64,000 bases of DNA, taken from NCBI GenBank assembly GCA_036502625.1, contig DASXYG010000070.1, forward strand, positions 89,221 through 153,220, read 5' to 3'. A model generated the notes under the pieces. That model was not told the origin of the DNA. It did not search any database and was given only the letters and a program-made list of their open reading frames with translations. The stretch's first letter is position 1. Each line of letters opens with the position of its first letter. This DNA is from DASXYG01 sp036502625 (GTDB lineage: Bacteria; Actinomycetota; Actinomycetes; Streptosporangiales; Streptosporangiaceae). Shown here piece after piece: positions 43,115-51,617 of the stretch. The translations under genes and the position numbers were made by a program.

Positions 43115-44461
43115 ATGGCCGACCTGCCCGAGCCAGCGCCGCCCGTCCCCGGCCCGGCCTCCGGCGCCGAACCGCTCTACGGCGAGGAGTTCACCCGCGA
43201 CCCGGCCGCCGTCTACGAACGCCTGTGGCGGCGCCACGGCGCGTTCGCCCCGGTCATGCTGGAACCCGGCGTGCGCGGCTGGCTCGCGCTCACGTACGAC
43301 GCGGTCGCCGCCGTCTGCCGCAACCCGTCCACCTGGTCCCACGACGCGCGCCGCTGGGCCGACTGGTCGCAGGGGCGCGTGCCGGAGGACTCCGAGCTGC
43401 TGCCGATGATGACGTACCGCGCGAACCTGCTGTTCGCCGACGGCAACGAGCACGCCCGGCTGCGCCGCGCCGTCGTCGACAGCCTCGGCAGGGTCGACCC
43501 GCAGGTGCTGGAAGCGGAGATCCACCGGCTCGCCGGGCAGCTCGTCGACGACTTCGCCGAGAGCGGCGCCGCCGACCTCGTCGGGCAGTACGCACGGCTG
43601 CTGCCGCTGCTGGTGTTCAACCGGCTGTTCGGGCTGGCCGACGCCGAGGGGTTCCGGCTGCTCGAAGTCCTGCGCCGCATCGTGTTCGGCTCCGACGCCG
43701 ACCGCGCCAGCGAGGACCTCGCCCGCTACATGAGCGACCTCGTCACCGCCAAGCGCCGCGCGCCCGGCGAGGACATCACGACCTGGCTGATGGGCCACCG
43801 CGCCGAGCTGGGCGACGAGGAGCTCGTCCACCAGCTCATGCTGATCATCGCGGCGGGGAACGCGCCCACCGCCGACCTCACGGCCAACGCGCTGCGCATG
43901 GTGCTCACCGAGCGCGGCGCCGGGCCCTCCGGTATCGACCAGAGCGTCGAGGAGGCCGTCGACCGGGTGCTGTGGCGGGAGACGCCGGTGCAGAACTACC
44001 CGTTCGTCTACCCGCGCCACGACGTCCCCGTCGGGGAGCACACCACCATTCCGGCGGGCTGCCCGGTGGGGCTGGGGCTCGCGGCGGCGAACCAGTCGAT
44101 CGTCCGCGAGTACGACGACCGCCTCAGGTCCGGCGGCAACCGCGGCTACCTGTCCTTCGGCGTCGGCGACCACCGCTGCCCCGCGCAGGACATGGCGCGC
44201 CAGATCGCGGTGATCGGGGTGCAGACCGCGCTGGCCCGGCTGCCCGGCCTGCGCCTGGCACCTGACGCGGGCGAGCCGGTGCGGCGTACGTCCGTGTTCG
44301 CCCGCGCGCTGACCGCGCTGCCGGTGGTCTTCCAGCCGCAGCCGCGCGCGACGCCCGCGCCGGACCGGGCGCCGGTGCCGCGCACGCGCGCGGGCCACGG
44401 CGAGGCGCCGCGTCGTACGTCCTGGTGGCGGTCGGTCGGCCGGTGGCTCAGCGGCCACTGA
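43115..44461 (+). CDS. Cytochrome P450 lacking the ExxR motif (CYP157-like)
   Basis: A 448-residue P450. The heme loop FGVGDHRCPAQ with Cys355 and the I-helix AAGNAPT (246-252) are normal. At the K helix, where ExxR should stand, the sequence is DRVLW (283-287), followed by RETPVQNYPF. Aligned on the PVQ, both Glu and Arg are replaced. The Streptomyces CYP157 family, found in conservons, is known to lack ExxR (EQSLW in CYP157C1), and this protein fits it. The C-terminal 40 residues are a basic, Pro-rich extension. It stands alone, 82 bases after the exopolysaccharide operon and 17 kb from the conservon at 22.6-26.9 kb. The substrate is unknown. Confidence 0.85.
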   Translation: MADLPEPAPPVPGPASGAEPLYGEEFTRDPAAVYERLWRRHGAFAPVMLEPGVRGWLALTYDAVAAVCRNPSTWSHDARRWADWSQGRVPEDSELLPMMTYRANLLFADGNEHARLRRAVVDSLGRVDPQVLEAEIHRLAGQLVDDFAESGAADLVGQYARLLPLLVFNRLFGLADAEGFRLLEVLRRIVFGSDADRASEDLARYMSDLVTAKRRAPGEDITTWLMGHRAELGDEELVHQLMLIIAAGNAPTADLTANALRMVLTERGAGPSGIDQSVEEAVDRVLWRETPVQNYPFVYPRHDVPVGEHTTIPAGCPVGLGLAAANQSIVREYDDRLRSGGNRGYLSFGVGDHRCPAQDMARQIAVIGVQTALARLPGLRLAPDAGEPVRRTSVFARALTALPVVFQPQPRATPAPDRAPVPRTRAGHGEAPRRTSWWRSVGRWLSGH

Positions 44462-44465
44462 CCGG

Positions 44466-44491
44466 CTACTGAACTGCTACTGAACTGCTAC
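44466..44491. repeat. Short tandem repeat between convergent genes
   Basis: Two exact copies of the 11-base unit GCTACTGAACT followed by GCTAC, between the P450 stop and the end of the acetyltransferase gene. It is too short to say more. Confidence 0.6.
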
Positions 44492-45642
44492 GGCACCCGG
44501 CCGCCGCGGCGCAGCGCCCGCAGCCGCCGCCGGGCCGCGCGCCCGGCCAGCGCCGCCTCGGTGACCAGCGCGGCCGTGCCGCCGGACGCCGGAACCAGGA
44601 CGCGCGCCACCGGCCGCCGGTCGCGCAGCACCTGGTTGGACAGCGACGCGCCCGGGTCGGCGCAGGAGTCGGCGAACGCCAGCGACGGGTCGTCGGCGAA
44701 GGCGTCCAGGTTGTCGGCCATGAGGATGCGGCCGGGTGAGGCCGTACGGAACTCCTCGTCGTAGGCGATCTTGTAGAAGAACAGGCCGCCGCCGGCGACG
44801 AGGTTCACCGTGGCGGCCACCAGCCGCTCGCCGCAGCGCACCCCGACGACCTGCGCGCCGCGCCGCGCCGCCTGCGCGCGCACCACGTCGCGGAAGAACG
44901 CGGCGGTCTCCGGGCGGCTGGCCAGCGCGGTGCCCGCCGCGCCCTTCCACCCGGCGGCCTCCAGCTTCAGGAAGTCCTCGACCAGGGTGTCCGGGACCGG
45001 CTCGCCGGGGTCGACGCGGAACGTGACGGCGTCCGCACCGGCCATCCGGGCGAGCTTGCGCCGCCGGGCCTCCAGGGACTTCCGCGTCTTGGGGGACGAC
45101 CGGACGCGGTCGCGGTCGGCGGGGTCGTCGGGGAAGGCGCCCGCGCGCTCCACGGTCTCCAGCACCCGCGGCGCCGCGCCGGGGCCGCCCGCGCGCAGCA
45201 GCGCGCGGATCACCGGGCCGTCGGCGGTCACCGGGTCGAGCAGCAGCCAGACGGCGCGCCCGGCCAGCGCCGACCGCACCGCGCGCCACGACTCCGGCCC
45301 GTACGCGGGGTCGAGCAGCGGCGTGGCCAGCGGCGGGAAGTAGCCCTGCCAGGCGGTCAGCGCCGCGAACGGCCGCAGCCGCGCCGCGGGCGTACGGACC
45401 ACCGGCAGCGCGAACGTCATCTCGCCGCCGCGCTCCACGCTGAGCAGCCACGCCCGGCCGCCGTCCGGGAGATGCGCCGCGGCGGGCAGCACCACGCCGG
45501 GCCCGGCGAACGGGTTCGGCTCGGCGGCCCGCCCGGCCAGCGCCCACCAGCGGCCGACGGCGTCATCGTCGATCTCCCGCAGCGACCGCAGCCGCACGGC
45601 ACCGGCAGCCGAGCCGGCGCGCACCCCCGCGTTGGTCGTCAT
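44488..45642 (-). CDS. FemAB/BioF2-like GNAT acyltransferase
   Basis: A 384-residue protein with two GNAT-like halves, the layout of the acetyltransferase domain linked with FemAB and exopolysaccharide clusters. The second half has SSPKTRKSLEARRRKLARM (about 195-213), VEDFLKLEAAGWKGAAGTAL (about 240-259) and FFYKIAYDEEFRTASPGRIL, motifs seen throughout this family. It may transfer an acyl or aminoacyl group to a sugar of the repeat unit. The ATG at 45642 overlaps the stop of the related gene upstream (ATGA). Confidence 0.82.
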   Translation of the reverse strand: MTTNAGVRAGSAAGAVRLRSLREIDDDAVGRWWALAGRAAEPNPFAGPGVVLPAAAHLPDGGRAWLLSVERGGEMTFALPVVRTPAARLRPFAALTAWQGYFPPLATPLLDPAYGPESWRAVRSALAGRAVWLLLDPVTADGPVIRALLRAGGPGAAPRVLETVERAGAFPDDPADRDRVRSSPKTRKSLEARRRKLARMAGADAVTFRVDPGEPVPDTLVEDFLKLEAAGWKGAAGTALASRPETAAFFRDVVRAQAARRGAQVVGVRCGERLVAATVNLVAGGGLFFYKIAYDEEFRTASPGRILMADNLDAFADDPSLAFADSCADPGASLSNQVLRDRRPVARVLVPASGGTAALVTEAALAGRAARRRLRALRRGGRVP

Positions 45643-46814
45643 GATCGCCCCGATCGTACGGCGCCGTCCGCGGGGCCGCGTAGCGCCGTGCGCACCCGCT
45701 GGTCGACGTCGATGAGGCGGGGGTGGCGGTCGCGGAGGGCGGCGGCGGTGCGGCGGGCGCGGCGGGGGAGGCGGAGCACGGGTGAGGACCAGGCGCGGAG
45801 CTCGACCAGGTCGCGCTGCCGGGTGTCGAGCGCGTTCTTGTACGCCTCCGTGCCGCGCATCAGGTCGTACTCCGTCCACTGCTCCCCGGCGAGCTGCCCG
45901 AGGATGGCGTCGCGGAGGAGGTGGCCGGGGGAGTAGCGGGCGAACCTGGGGTCGAGCCGGGTGTCCCAGCCGCGGTAGGCGGTGCCGTCGCGCAGGCACA
46001 CCGCGTAGCAGGCCAGGTCGCCGTCCAGCCGCAGCTCGGTGACGTCGAGCTCGCCGCGCTCGGCCAGCAGCGGCAGGATCTCCCCCCAGAACCCCCGGTA
46101 GGCGAGGTCGGCGTGGTCGTCGAGGCCCTTCGCGGCGTTGCCCGCCCGGCGCACCCGGTGGATCTCCGGCAGCGCCGCGAGCACCTCCGTACGCCCCCGC
46201 AGTCGCCGCACCTCCAGCGCGACGCCGTCGCGGCGCACGCGGCCCGCCGCGTTGCGGGTGTTCTTGCGCGCCCGCGCCGCCAGGAAGGCCCGAAGGTCGG
46301 CGCCCGGCGGGTCGATCGGCACGATCACGCACGGGTCGGCCGGGCCGATCTCCGACCGCAGCCGCGCGCGCAGCGCCGCCACCACCGGGTCGCCGACCGG
46401 GAGCTGTTCGAGGTGGACGGTCCACGGCCGCCGCTGCCGCCGCAGCGCCCGCTCGACGGCCAGGGCGAGCGGCAGCGCGTCGGCCGGTGCGCGTACGGGC
46501 AGGGCGCAGTAGTCGCTCTCGCCGTGGCCGAGCATCGCGACCCGCGCGACGCCCCGCCGCACCTGCCGCGCCAGGACGGCCGCGCCGCGCAGCCGCCCCC
46601 CGAGCCGCACGCCGACCACCCACGGCCGCCAGTCGGTGTGGTGCCGCGCCCAGCACGCCAGCCACGGGCGGCGCGCGGTGATCGGCGCGCCCGCCGCGGC
46701 CAGGAGGTCGTCGAGGTCGGCGCCGAGCTCGTCCAGCACGGCCGCCCCCGACCCCTGGACGATCTCCGGACGGTCGCCCGCGCCGTCCCGCGTGTGCACC
46801 GGTAGCCGCTCCAT
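45639..46814 (-). CDS. FemAB/BioF2-like GNAT acyltransferase (second copy)
   Basis: A 391-residue relative of the next gene, with the same two-half layout. ARARKNTRNAAGRVRRDGVAL (shown in part, about 196-216), EIHRVRRAGNAAKGLDDH and GWDTRLDPRFARYSPGHLL match the family's second half; here the conserved AGWKG is replaced by AGNAAKG. It starts at ATG 46812-46814, 8 bases after the glycosyltransferase stop, and overlaps the following gene by 4 bases. The two copies probably arose by duplication and modify different positions (inference). Confidence 0.8.
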   Translation of the reverse strand: MERLPVHTRDGAGDRPEIVQGSGAAVLDELGADLDDLLAAAGAPITARRPWLACWARHHTDWRPWVVGVRLGGRLRGAAVLARQVRRGVARVAMLGHGESDYCALPVRAPADALPLALAVERALRRQRRPWTVHLEQLPVGDPVVAALRARLRSEIGPADPCVIVPIDPPGADLRAFLAARARKNTRNAAGRVRRDGVALEVRRLRGRTEVLAALPEIHRVRRAGNAAKGLDDHADLAYRGFWGEILPLLAERGELDVTELRLDGDLACYAVCLRDGTAYRGWDTRLDPRFARYSPGHLLRDAILGQLAGEQWTEYDLMRGTEAYKNALDTRQRDLVELRAWSSPVLRLPRRARRTAAALRDRHPRLIDVDQRVRTALRGPADGAVRSGRS

Positions 46815-46822
46815 GGCCGCGG

Positions 46823-47851
46823 TCAGCCCCGCGGCCCGGCGTGGACGCGGCGGGCCACGGCGGGACCCGTACGCAGGAACCGGGCGCCCCCGGCCAGCAC
46901 GCCGGCGCCCCACGACAGGTGGACGAGCGGCGGCACGAGCGCGCCGCGCCACGCCGACGCGCCGTCGGCGCGCGCCGCCCGCGCCCCCGCCACCGCGCAC
47001 CCGGCGAGGTAGGCGGCGGCGAACGCGGCCACCGGGTAGCCGGTGATCCGCGGGGCCAGCGCGCCGAGCCCGGCGAACGCGACGAGCAGCGCGGGCGGCG
47101 CCAGTTGCCGTACGCGCAGGGACCGGGGGTGCAGCCGCAGCGTCAGCGCCTTGTAGAAGCCGTAGCGGTACATCTGCCGCGCGGTCGCGCCCGGCGTGGC
47201 CCGGACGTACCAGGTGCTGCGCGCCGCGGGGTGCAGCCACAGCACGCCGCCGGCCGCGCGCAGCCGGTGGTCCATCTCGTAGTCCTCGTTGGCGAGCAGC
47301 CGCTCGTCGTAGCCGCCGGCCGCCAGCAGCGCGTCGCGGCGGTAGCAGCCGGTGAAGACGTGCACGATGGGCCCGCCGCGGCCGCCGACGCGGTGGCGCG
47401 CGCCGCCGAGCCCGATCCGGCGGGACAGCACCGCGGCGCTCGCCCGCCCCCACGCGCCGCGCCCGGCGGTCGTCATCGCGCCGCCCACGCCGGTGACGTC
47501 GGGCCGCGCGGCCAGCAGGCCGGTGACGCGCTCCAGGTAGTCGGGCGGGTAGTCGGCGTGGGCGTCCATCCGGGCGACGAGGTCGCCGGACGCCGCGGCC
47601 AGCCCGAGGTTCAGCGCGGCCGGCACGACACGCCGCGGGTTGTCCACGACCACCAGCCAGGACGGGTTCTTGGCGGCGCGCTCGGCCAGCCACGGCCGCG
47701 TTCCGTCGGTGGACGCGCCGTCGACGACGATCACCTCGTCCGGGCGCACGGACTGCGCCGCGACGTTCGCGATCACCTCGGGTAACCGCGCCGCCTCGTC
47801 CCGGACCGGGATGACCACGCTCACCGTGGGACGCGTGCCTAACTCGGTCAC
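46823..47851 (-). CDS. GT2-family glycosyltransferase with C-terminal membrane helices
   Basis: A 342-residue GT-A enzyme. VSVVIPVRDEAARLPEVIANV (shown in part) and VIVVDGASTDGT (about 38-49) are the nucleotide-binding start, ARMDAHADYPP holds the DxD-like metal site, and LLANEDYEMDHRLRAAGG holds the E/D-D-x-E-x-D-x-x-R-like acceptor motif (ED region). Two or three hydrophobic helices follow (about 250-320). It resembles succinoglycan ExoA-type transferases. The GTG at 47849-47851 is chosen; an upstream start is possible. It is the first gene of a three-gene unit with the two GNAT-like genes. Confidence 0.88.
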   Translation of the reverse strand: MTELGTRPTVSVVIPVRDEAARLPEVIANVAAQSVRPDEVIVVDGASTDGTRPWLAERAAKNPSWLVVVDNPRRVVPAALNLGLAAASGDLVARMDAHADYPPDYLERVTGLLAARPDVTGVGGAMTTAGRGAWGRASAAVLSRRIGLGGARHRVGGRGGPIVHVFTGCYRRDALLAAGGYDERLLANEDYEMDHRLRAAGGVLWLHPAARSTWYVRATPGATARQMYRYGFYKALTLRLHPRSLRVRQLAPPALLVAFAGLGALAPRITGYPVAAFAAAYLAGCAVAGARAARADGASAWRGALVPPLVHLSWGAGVLAGGARFLRTGPAVARRVHAGPRG

Positions 47852-47964
47852 GGTGTGATTATCGCGCCGCCTCGTACGGTGTTGCCCGGCGTTTCCAGCC
47901 ACATGTGGTCACCGGCCGGACTCTGATAGGAAGCGTGGGGAGATCAACCGACGAGGAGGCGCGC

Positions 47965-48870
47965 GTGCTGGACGGACACCTGCTGGTCGACGCCCACATG
48001 CACCCGGCGCGGCTGCCCACGCTGAAGCCCGCCTGGCGCGACTGGGCGCGGCGGTTCGGCGACCGCGCCGCGCTCGACCGGGTGTACGACGCCGACGGCA
48101 CACCGGTGCCCGCCGGGTTCGCCGGGCTCCTGCGCGACGAGGGCGTCGACATCGCGCTCGTCCTCTGCGAATACAGCCCCAAGGCCACCGGCGTCCAGCC
48201 GATCGAGGACGTCCTCCCGCTGGCCCGCCACGACCCGGCGCGCGTCCGCCCGATCGCCAACCTCAACCCGCATCTGCACCACCCCATCCGCGAGGAGCTG
48301 GAGCGGCAGCTCGCGCTCGGCGCGGTCGCCTGCAAGATCCACCCGGTGCACGGCGGCTTCCCGGCCAACGAGCGCGCCCTGTACCCCGCGTACGAGATCT
48401 GCCGTACGCGGGGCATCCCGGTGGTCGTGCACTGCGGCACCAGCAGCTTCCCCGGGTCGTCCAACGCGCTCGCCGACCCGGCGCTGCTCGACGACGTGCT
48501 GCGCGACTTCCCCGGCATGAACGTCGTGCTCGCGCACGGCGGGCGCGGCTGGTGGTACGACGCCGCCGCGTTCCTCGCGACGGCCAACGCGAACGTCTGG
48601 ATCGAGCTGTCCGGGCTGCCGCCGTCGAAGCTGACCGCGTACTACTCGCGCCACGACTTCGCGCGCCTGTCGCGCCGCTTCATCTTCGGCACCGACTGGC
48701 CCGGCGTGCCCGGCATCGCGCGCAACGCCCGCGCCGTGGCCGCGCTGTGCCCGGACGACGAGACCGCCAGGCTGGTGCTCGGCGGCAACGCCCTCGCCGT
48801 CTACAACCTCACTCCTGCGCCGTCGCCGGAGCCGGAGCCGTCTCCGCGGACGGACGACCCGCGGCCGTGA
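47965..48870 (+). CDS. Amidohydrolase (metal-dependent, ACMSD-like)
   Basis: A 301-residue amidohydrolase-2 family protein. The metal ligands can be read: DAHMHPA (His-x-His, about 10-13), ACKIHPVHGG, VVVHCG (His, about 155), VLAHGGRGWW (His, about 193) and FGTDWPG (Asp, about 243). These enzymes hydrolyse or decarboxylate cyclic substrates. The last 20 residues are Pro-rich and overlap the opposite gene by 62 bases. The GTG at 47965 follows GAGGAGG; an earlier start is less likely. The substrate is unknown. Confidence 0.83.
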   Translation: MLDGHLLVDAHMHPARLPTLKPAWRDWARRFGDRAALDRVYDADGTPVPAGFAGLLRDEGVDIALVLCEYSPKATGVQPIEDVLPLARHDPARVRPIANLNPHLHHPIREELERQLALGAVACKIHPVHGGFPANERALYPAYEICRTRGIPVVVHCGTSSFPGSSNALADPALLDDVLRDFPGMNVVLAHGGRGWWYDAAAFLATANANVWIELSGLPPSKLTAYYSRHDFARLSRRFIFGTDWPGVPGIARNARAVAALCPDDETARLVLGGNALAVYNLTPAPSPEPEPSPRTDDPRP

Positions 48871-49528
48871 CCGTCGGCCGCGGATCGTCCGCCGGTTTGC
48901 GCTCCCGTACGGTCAGCCACGGGATGAAGACGTGCGCGAGCGGCCCGATGGCCACCGCGTAGAGGAGCGTGCCAATGCCGACCGACCCGCCGAGCAGCCA
49001 CCCGGCGGCCAGCACGGTCAACTCGATGGCCGTGCGCACCACCCGTACGGAGTGGCCGCGCGCGGCCAGCCCGGTCATCAGCCCGTCGCGCGGCCCCGGC
49101 CCGAGGCGGGCGCCGATGTAGCAGCCGGTGGCCGCGCCGTTGAGCACGACGCCCGCCACCAGCACCGCGCACCGCACGACGATGTTGTGCGGCGCGGGCA
49201 CCAGCGCGATCGTCGCGTTGATGCCGAGGCCTACGACGATCACGTTGCTGACGGTGCCGAGCCCCGGCCGCTGCCGCAGCGGCAGCCAGGCCAGCAGCAC
49301 CAGCGCGCCCACGATGATCGACCACGTGCCGATGCCGAGCCCCGTACGCCGGGCCAGCCCCTGGTGCAGCACGTCCCACGGGTCGACGCCGAGCCCGGCG
49401 ATGACGATCAGGGCGTCGCTGAACCCGTACAAGGCCAATCCGACGTACAACTGGATCAGGCGGCGGGACAGTCGGCGGCCCGACGCCCTGCGCACGGCAT
49501 GGTTGACGAATCCGGTCACGCGGCTCAT
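48809..49528 (-). CDS. YczE/YitT-like membrane protein
   Basis: A 239-residue membrane protein with about five helices. RRLIQLYVGLALYGFSDALI, AGLGVDPWDVLHQGLA and GIGTWSIIVGALVLL (about 20-80), then RLGPGPRDGLMTGLAARG, match the YczE family. Genes of this family are known to sit divergent from MocR-type regulators, exactly as here. The function is not established; transport or control of a vitamin B6-related process has been suggested from the MocR link. The ATG is at 49526-49528. The 3' end overlaps the amidohydrolase gene. Confidence 0.83.
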   Translation of the reverse strand: MSRVTGFVNHAVRRASGRRLSRRLIQLYVGLALYGFSDALIVIAGLGVDPWDVLHQGLARRTGLGIGTWSIIVGALVLLAWLPLRQRPGLGTVSNVIVVGLGINATIALVPAPHNIVVRCAVLVAGVVLNGAATGCYIGARLGPGPRDGLMTGLAARGHSVRVVRTAIELTVLAAGWLLGGSVGIGTLLYAVAIGPLAHVFIPWLTVRERKPADDPRPTVTAAGRPSAETAPAPATAQE

Positions 49529-49542
49529 GACACTGATCGTCC

Positions 49543-49585
49543 GGGAAAGTGGCTTGCCTCCAAAGGGCCAATCGGGGAAAGTGGC
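49543..49585. promoter_or_regulatory. Operator-like direct repeats between MocR and YczE genes
   Basis: Two exact copies of GGGAAAGTGGC at 49543-49553 and 49575-49585, 32 bases apart (about three helical turns). An AAGGGCCAAT element stands between them. MocR regulators bind direct repeats in such intergenic regions as dimers. The second copy ends 3 bases before the regulator's GTG start, so binding there could also control its own expression. Confidence 0.6.
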
Positions 49586-49588
49586 CCT

Positions 49589-51043
49589 GTGACCGATACG
49601 GCAGGGCGCACCATCGGCGGGTCCCATCTGGCCCGCCTCGTCGCCGTCCCCGCGGGCGCCAGGCCCTACTACACCGCGCTCGCCCACGCCGTACGCGACC
49701 GCATCCGCGACGGCCGGCTGCCGCTGCGCGTGCGGCTGCCCGCCGAGCGCGACCTCGCCCAGGCCCTCGGTGTGAGCAGGACCACCGTGACCGCCGCGTA
49801 CGACCGCCTCCGCGACGACGGCTACATCGACAGCCGCCGCGGCGCGGGAAGCTGGACCACCCTCCCGCTGACCGGCACCCCCGAGAGCGGCACCGACGCG
49901 TTCTGGCCCGGCGCCGACCTCGCCCCCCACGTGATCGACTTCGGCGCCGCCGCGCCGCCCGCGCCGCCCGAGCTGGGCGCCGCCGTCGCCGCCGCGGCCG
50001 AGGAGCTGCCGCGCTACGCCCGCGGCCCCGGCTACCACCTCGGCGGCATCGAGGCGCTGCGCGCCGCCATAGCGCAGCGCTACGCGCGGCGCGGCCTGCC
50101 CACCCGCCCCGACCAGATCCTCGTCACCGCGGGCGCGCTGCACGGCATCGACCTCGTCATCGCGCTGCTGCTCGGCCCCGGCGACGCGATCGCCACCGAG
50201 CAGCCGACGTACGTCAACGCGCTGCGCGCCATGCGCCGCCGCAACCTGCGCATCATCCCCGTCGGCATCACCGGCGACTGCCCCGACATCGAGCTGCTCG
50301 AGGCCGGCATGCGCCAGTCGGCGGCCCGGCTGGCGTACATCATCCCCGACTTCCACAACCCGACGGGCCTGCTGATGTCCGCCGACCGCCGCCGCGAGCT
50401 GGTCGCCGCCATCCGCCGGGTCAACGGCTACCTCCTGGTCGACGAGACGTACGCCGACCTCCCCGTCGGCGACGCCGTGCCCGACGACGCGCTGCCGCCC
50501 CCGGTCGCGGCGTTCGACGGCGGCGACCGCGTCATCTCGGTCGGCTCCGCGAGCAAGCTGTTCTGGGGCGGCCTGCGCATCGGCTGGATCCGCGCCACCC
50601 CGCCGCTGATCGCCCGCCTCATCGCGCTCCGCTCCACGCAGGACATCTCCGGTCCGGTCCTCGACCAGATCGTCGCCGCCGAGCTGATGCGCGACCTCGA
50701 ACCCATCCGCGCCCGCCGCCGCGCCGAGCTCGGCACCGCGCGCGACAACCTCCTGGCCGCCGTCCGCGCCGAGCTGCCCACGGTGGCCTGCGCGACTCCG
50801 CCGGGCGGCCTCAGCGTCTGGGCGGAGCTGGACGCCCCGGTCGCCGACCGCCTCGTCCGCGTCGCCGTGCGCCACGGCGTGCTCGTCACCCCCGGCCCCA
50901 GCTTCGGCGTCGACGGCACGCTCGACCGCTTCGTCCGCCTGCCGTTCTGCCTGACCCCGGACGACCTGACCGAGGGCGTCCGCCGCCTCGCCGCCGCCTA
51001 CCGCGAGCTCACCCCGGGCCGCACACCCACGCCGACCATCTGA
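49589..51043 (+). CDS. MocR/GntR-family transcriptional regulator with aminotransferase domain
   Basis: A 484-residue regulator. Residues about 25-95 are a GntR winged helix (ARPYYTALAHAVRDRIRDGR, ERDLAQALGVSRTTVTAAYD, GSW). Residues about 110-480 are a fold-type I aminotransferase-like domain with PYARGPG-type and PDFHNPTG motifs. GSASKLFWGGLRIGWIR holds the expected PLP-binding Lys. Such proteins sense PLP-linked ligands and usually control the adjacent divergent gene, here the YczE-like gene. The start is GTG at 49589. Operator-like repeats lie just upstream. Confidence 0.9.
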   Translation: MTDTAGRTIGGSHLARLVAVPAGARPYYTALAHAVRDRIRDGRLPLRVRLPAERDLAQALGVSRTTVTAAYDRLRDDGYIDSRRGAGSWTTLPLTGTPESGTDAFWPGADLAPHVIDFGAAAPPAPPELGAAVAAAAEELPRYARGPGYHLGGIEALRAAIAQRYARRGLPTRPDQILVTAGALHGIDLVIALLLGPGDAIATEQPTYVNALRAMRRRNLRIIPVGITGDCPDIELLEAGMRQSAARLAYIIPDFHNPTGLLMSADRRRELVAAIRRVNGYLLVDETYADLPVGDAVPDDALPPPVAAFDGGDRVISVGSASKLFWGGLRIGWIRATPPLIARLIALRSTQDISGPVLDQIVAAELMRDLEPIRARRRAELGTARDNLLAAVRAELPTVACATPPGGLSVWAELDAPVADRLVRVAVRHGVLVTPGPSFGVDGTLDRFVRLPFCLTPDDLTEGVRRLAAAYRELTPGRTPTPTI

Positions 51044-51091
51044 AACAGTCAGGAAACGCCCCGGAAACGCGGGCGTGGTGGACTGCGGATC

Positions 51092-51610
51092 ATGCCTGTA
51101 CGCGCCGATCTCGACCAGATCCGGCCCGCCGCCCCCGACGACCTCACGCGGCTCACCGAGATCTACAACCACTACGTCACCGAGACGCCGATCACCTTCG
51201 ACATCGCGCCGTTCACCGTCGAGCAGCGGCGCGCCTGGTTCGACGCGCACACCTCCAGCGGCCCGCACCGCCTGCTGGTCGCCGACGCCGACGGGCGGCC
51301 GGCCGGATACGCGACGTCGAGCGCGTTCCGCCCCAAGGCGGCGTACGCCACGTCCGTGGAGTTCAGCGTCTACTGCGCCCCCGAGGCGACCGGCCGCGGC
51401 ATCGGCACGGCGCTGTACGACGCATTGGTCGCGGCGCTGTCCGCCGAGGACGTCCACCGCGCCTACGCGGGCGTCACGCTGCCCAACGAGGCGTCGCTGC
51501 GGCTGCACCACCGCTGCGGGTTCCGCGACATCGGGACGTACGAGCAGGTCGGCAGGAAGTTCGGGCGCTACTGGGACGTCGCCTGGATGGAGCGCCCGCT
51601 GAACGGCTGA
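51092..51610 (+). CDS. GNAT acetyltransferase (phosphinothricin N-acetyltransferase-like)
   Basis: A 172-residue GNAT of the Bar/Pat type. IRPAAPDDLTRLTEIYNHYV, ETPITFDIAPFTVEQRRAWF and the acetyl-CoA-binding APEATGRGIGTALYDALV are characteristic. ASLRLHHRCGFRDIGTYEQVGRKFGRYWDVAWM (only in part here) follows the family consensus N-x-x-S-x-x-L-H-x-x-x-G-F. These enzymes acetylate amino groups, for example of methionine sulfoximine or similar compounds. The ATG at 51092 is 48 bases after the MocR stop; whether they are cotranscribed is unclear. Confidence 0.87.
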   Translation: MPVRADLDQIRPAAPDDLTRLTEIYNHYVTETPITFDIAPFTVEQRRAWFDAHTSSGPHRLLVADADGRPAGYATSSAFRPKAAYATSVEFSVYCAPEATGRGIGTALYDALVAALSAEDVHRAYAGVTLPNEASLRLHHRCGFRDIGTYEQVGRKFGRYWDVAWMERPLNG

Positions 51611-51617
51611 CCGGGCG

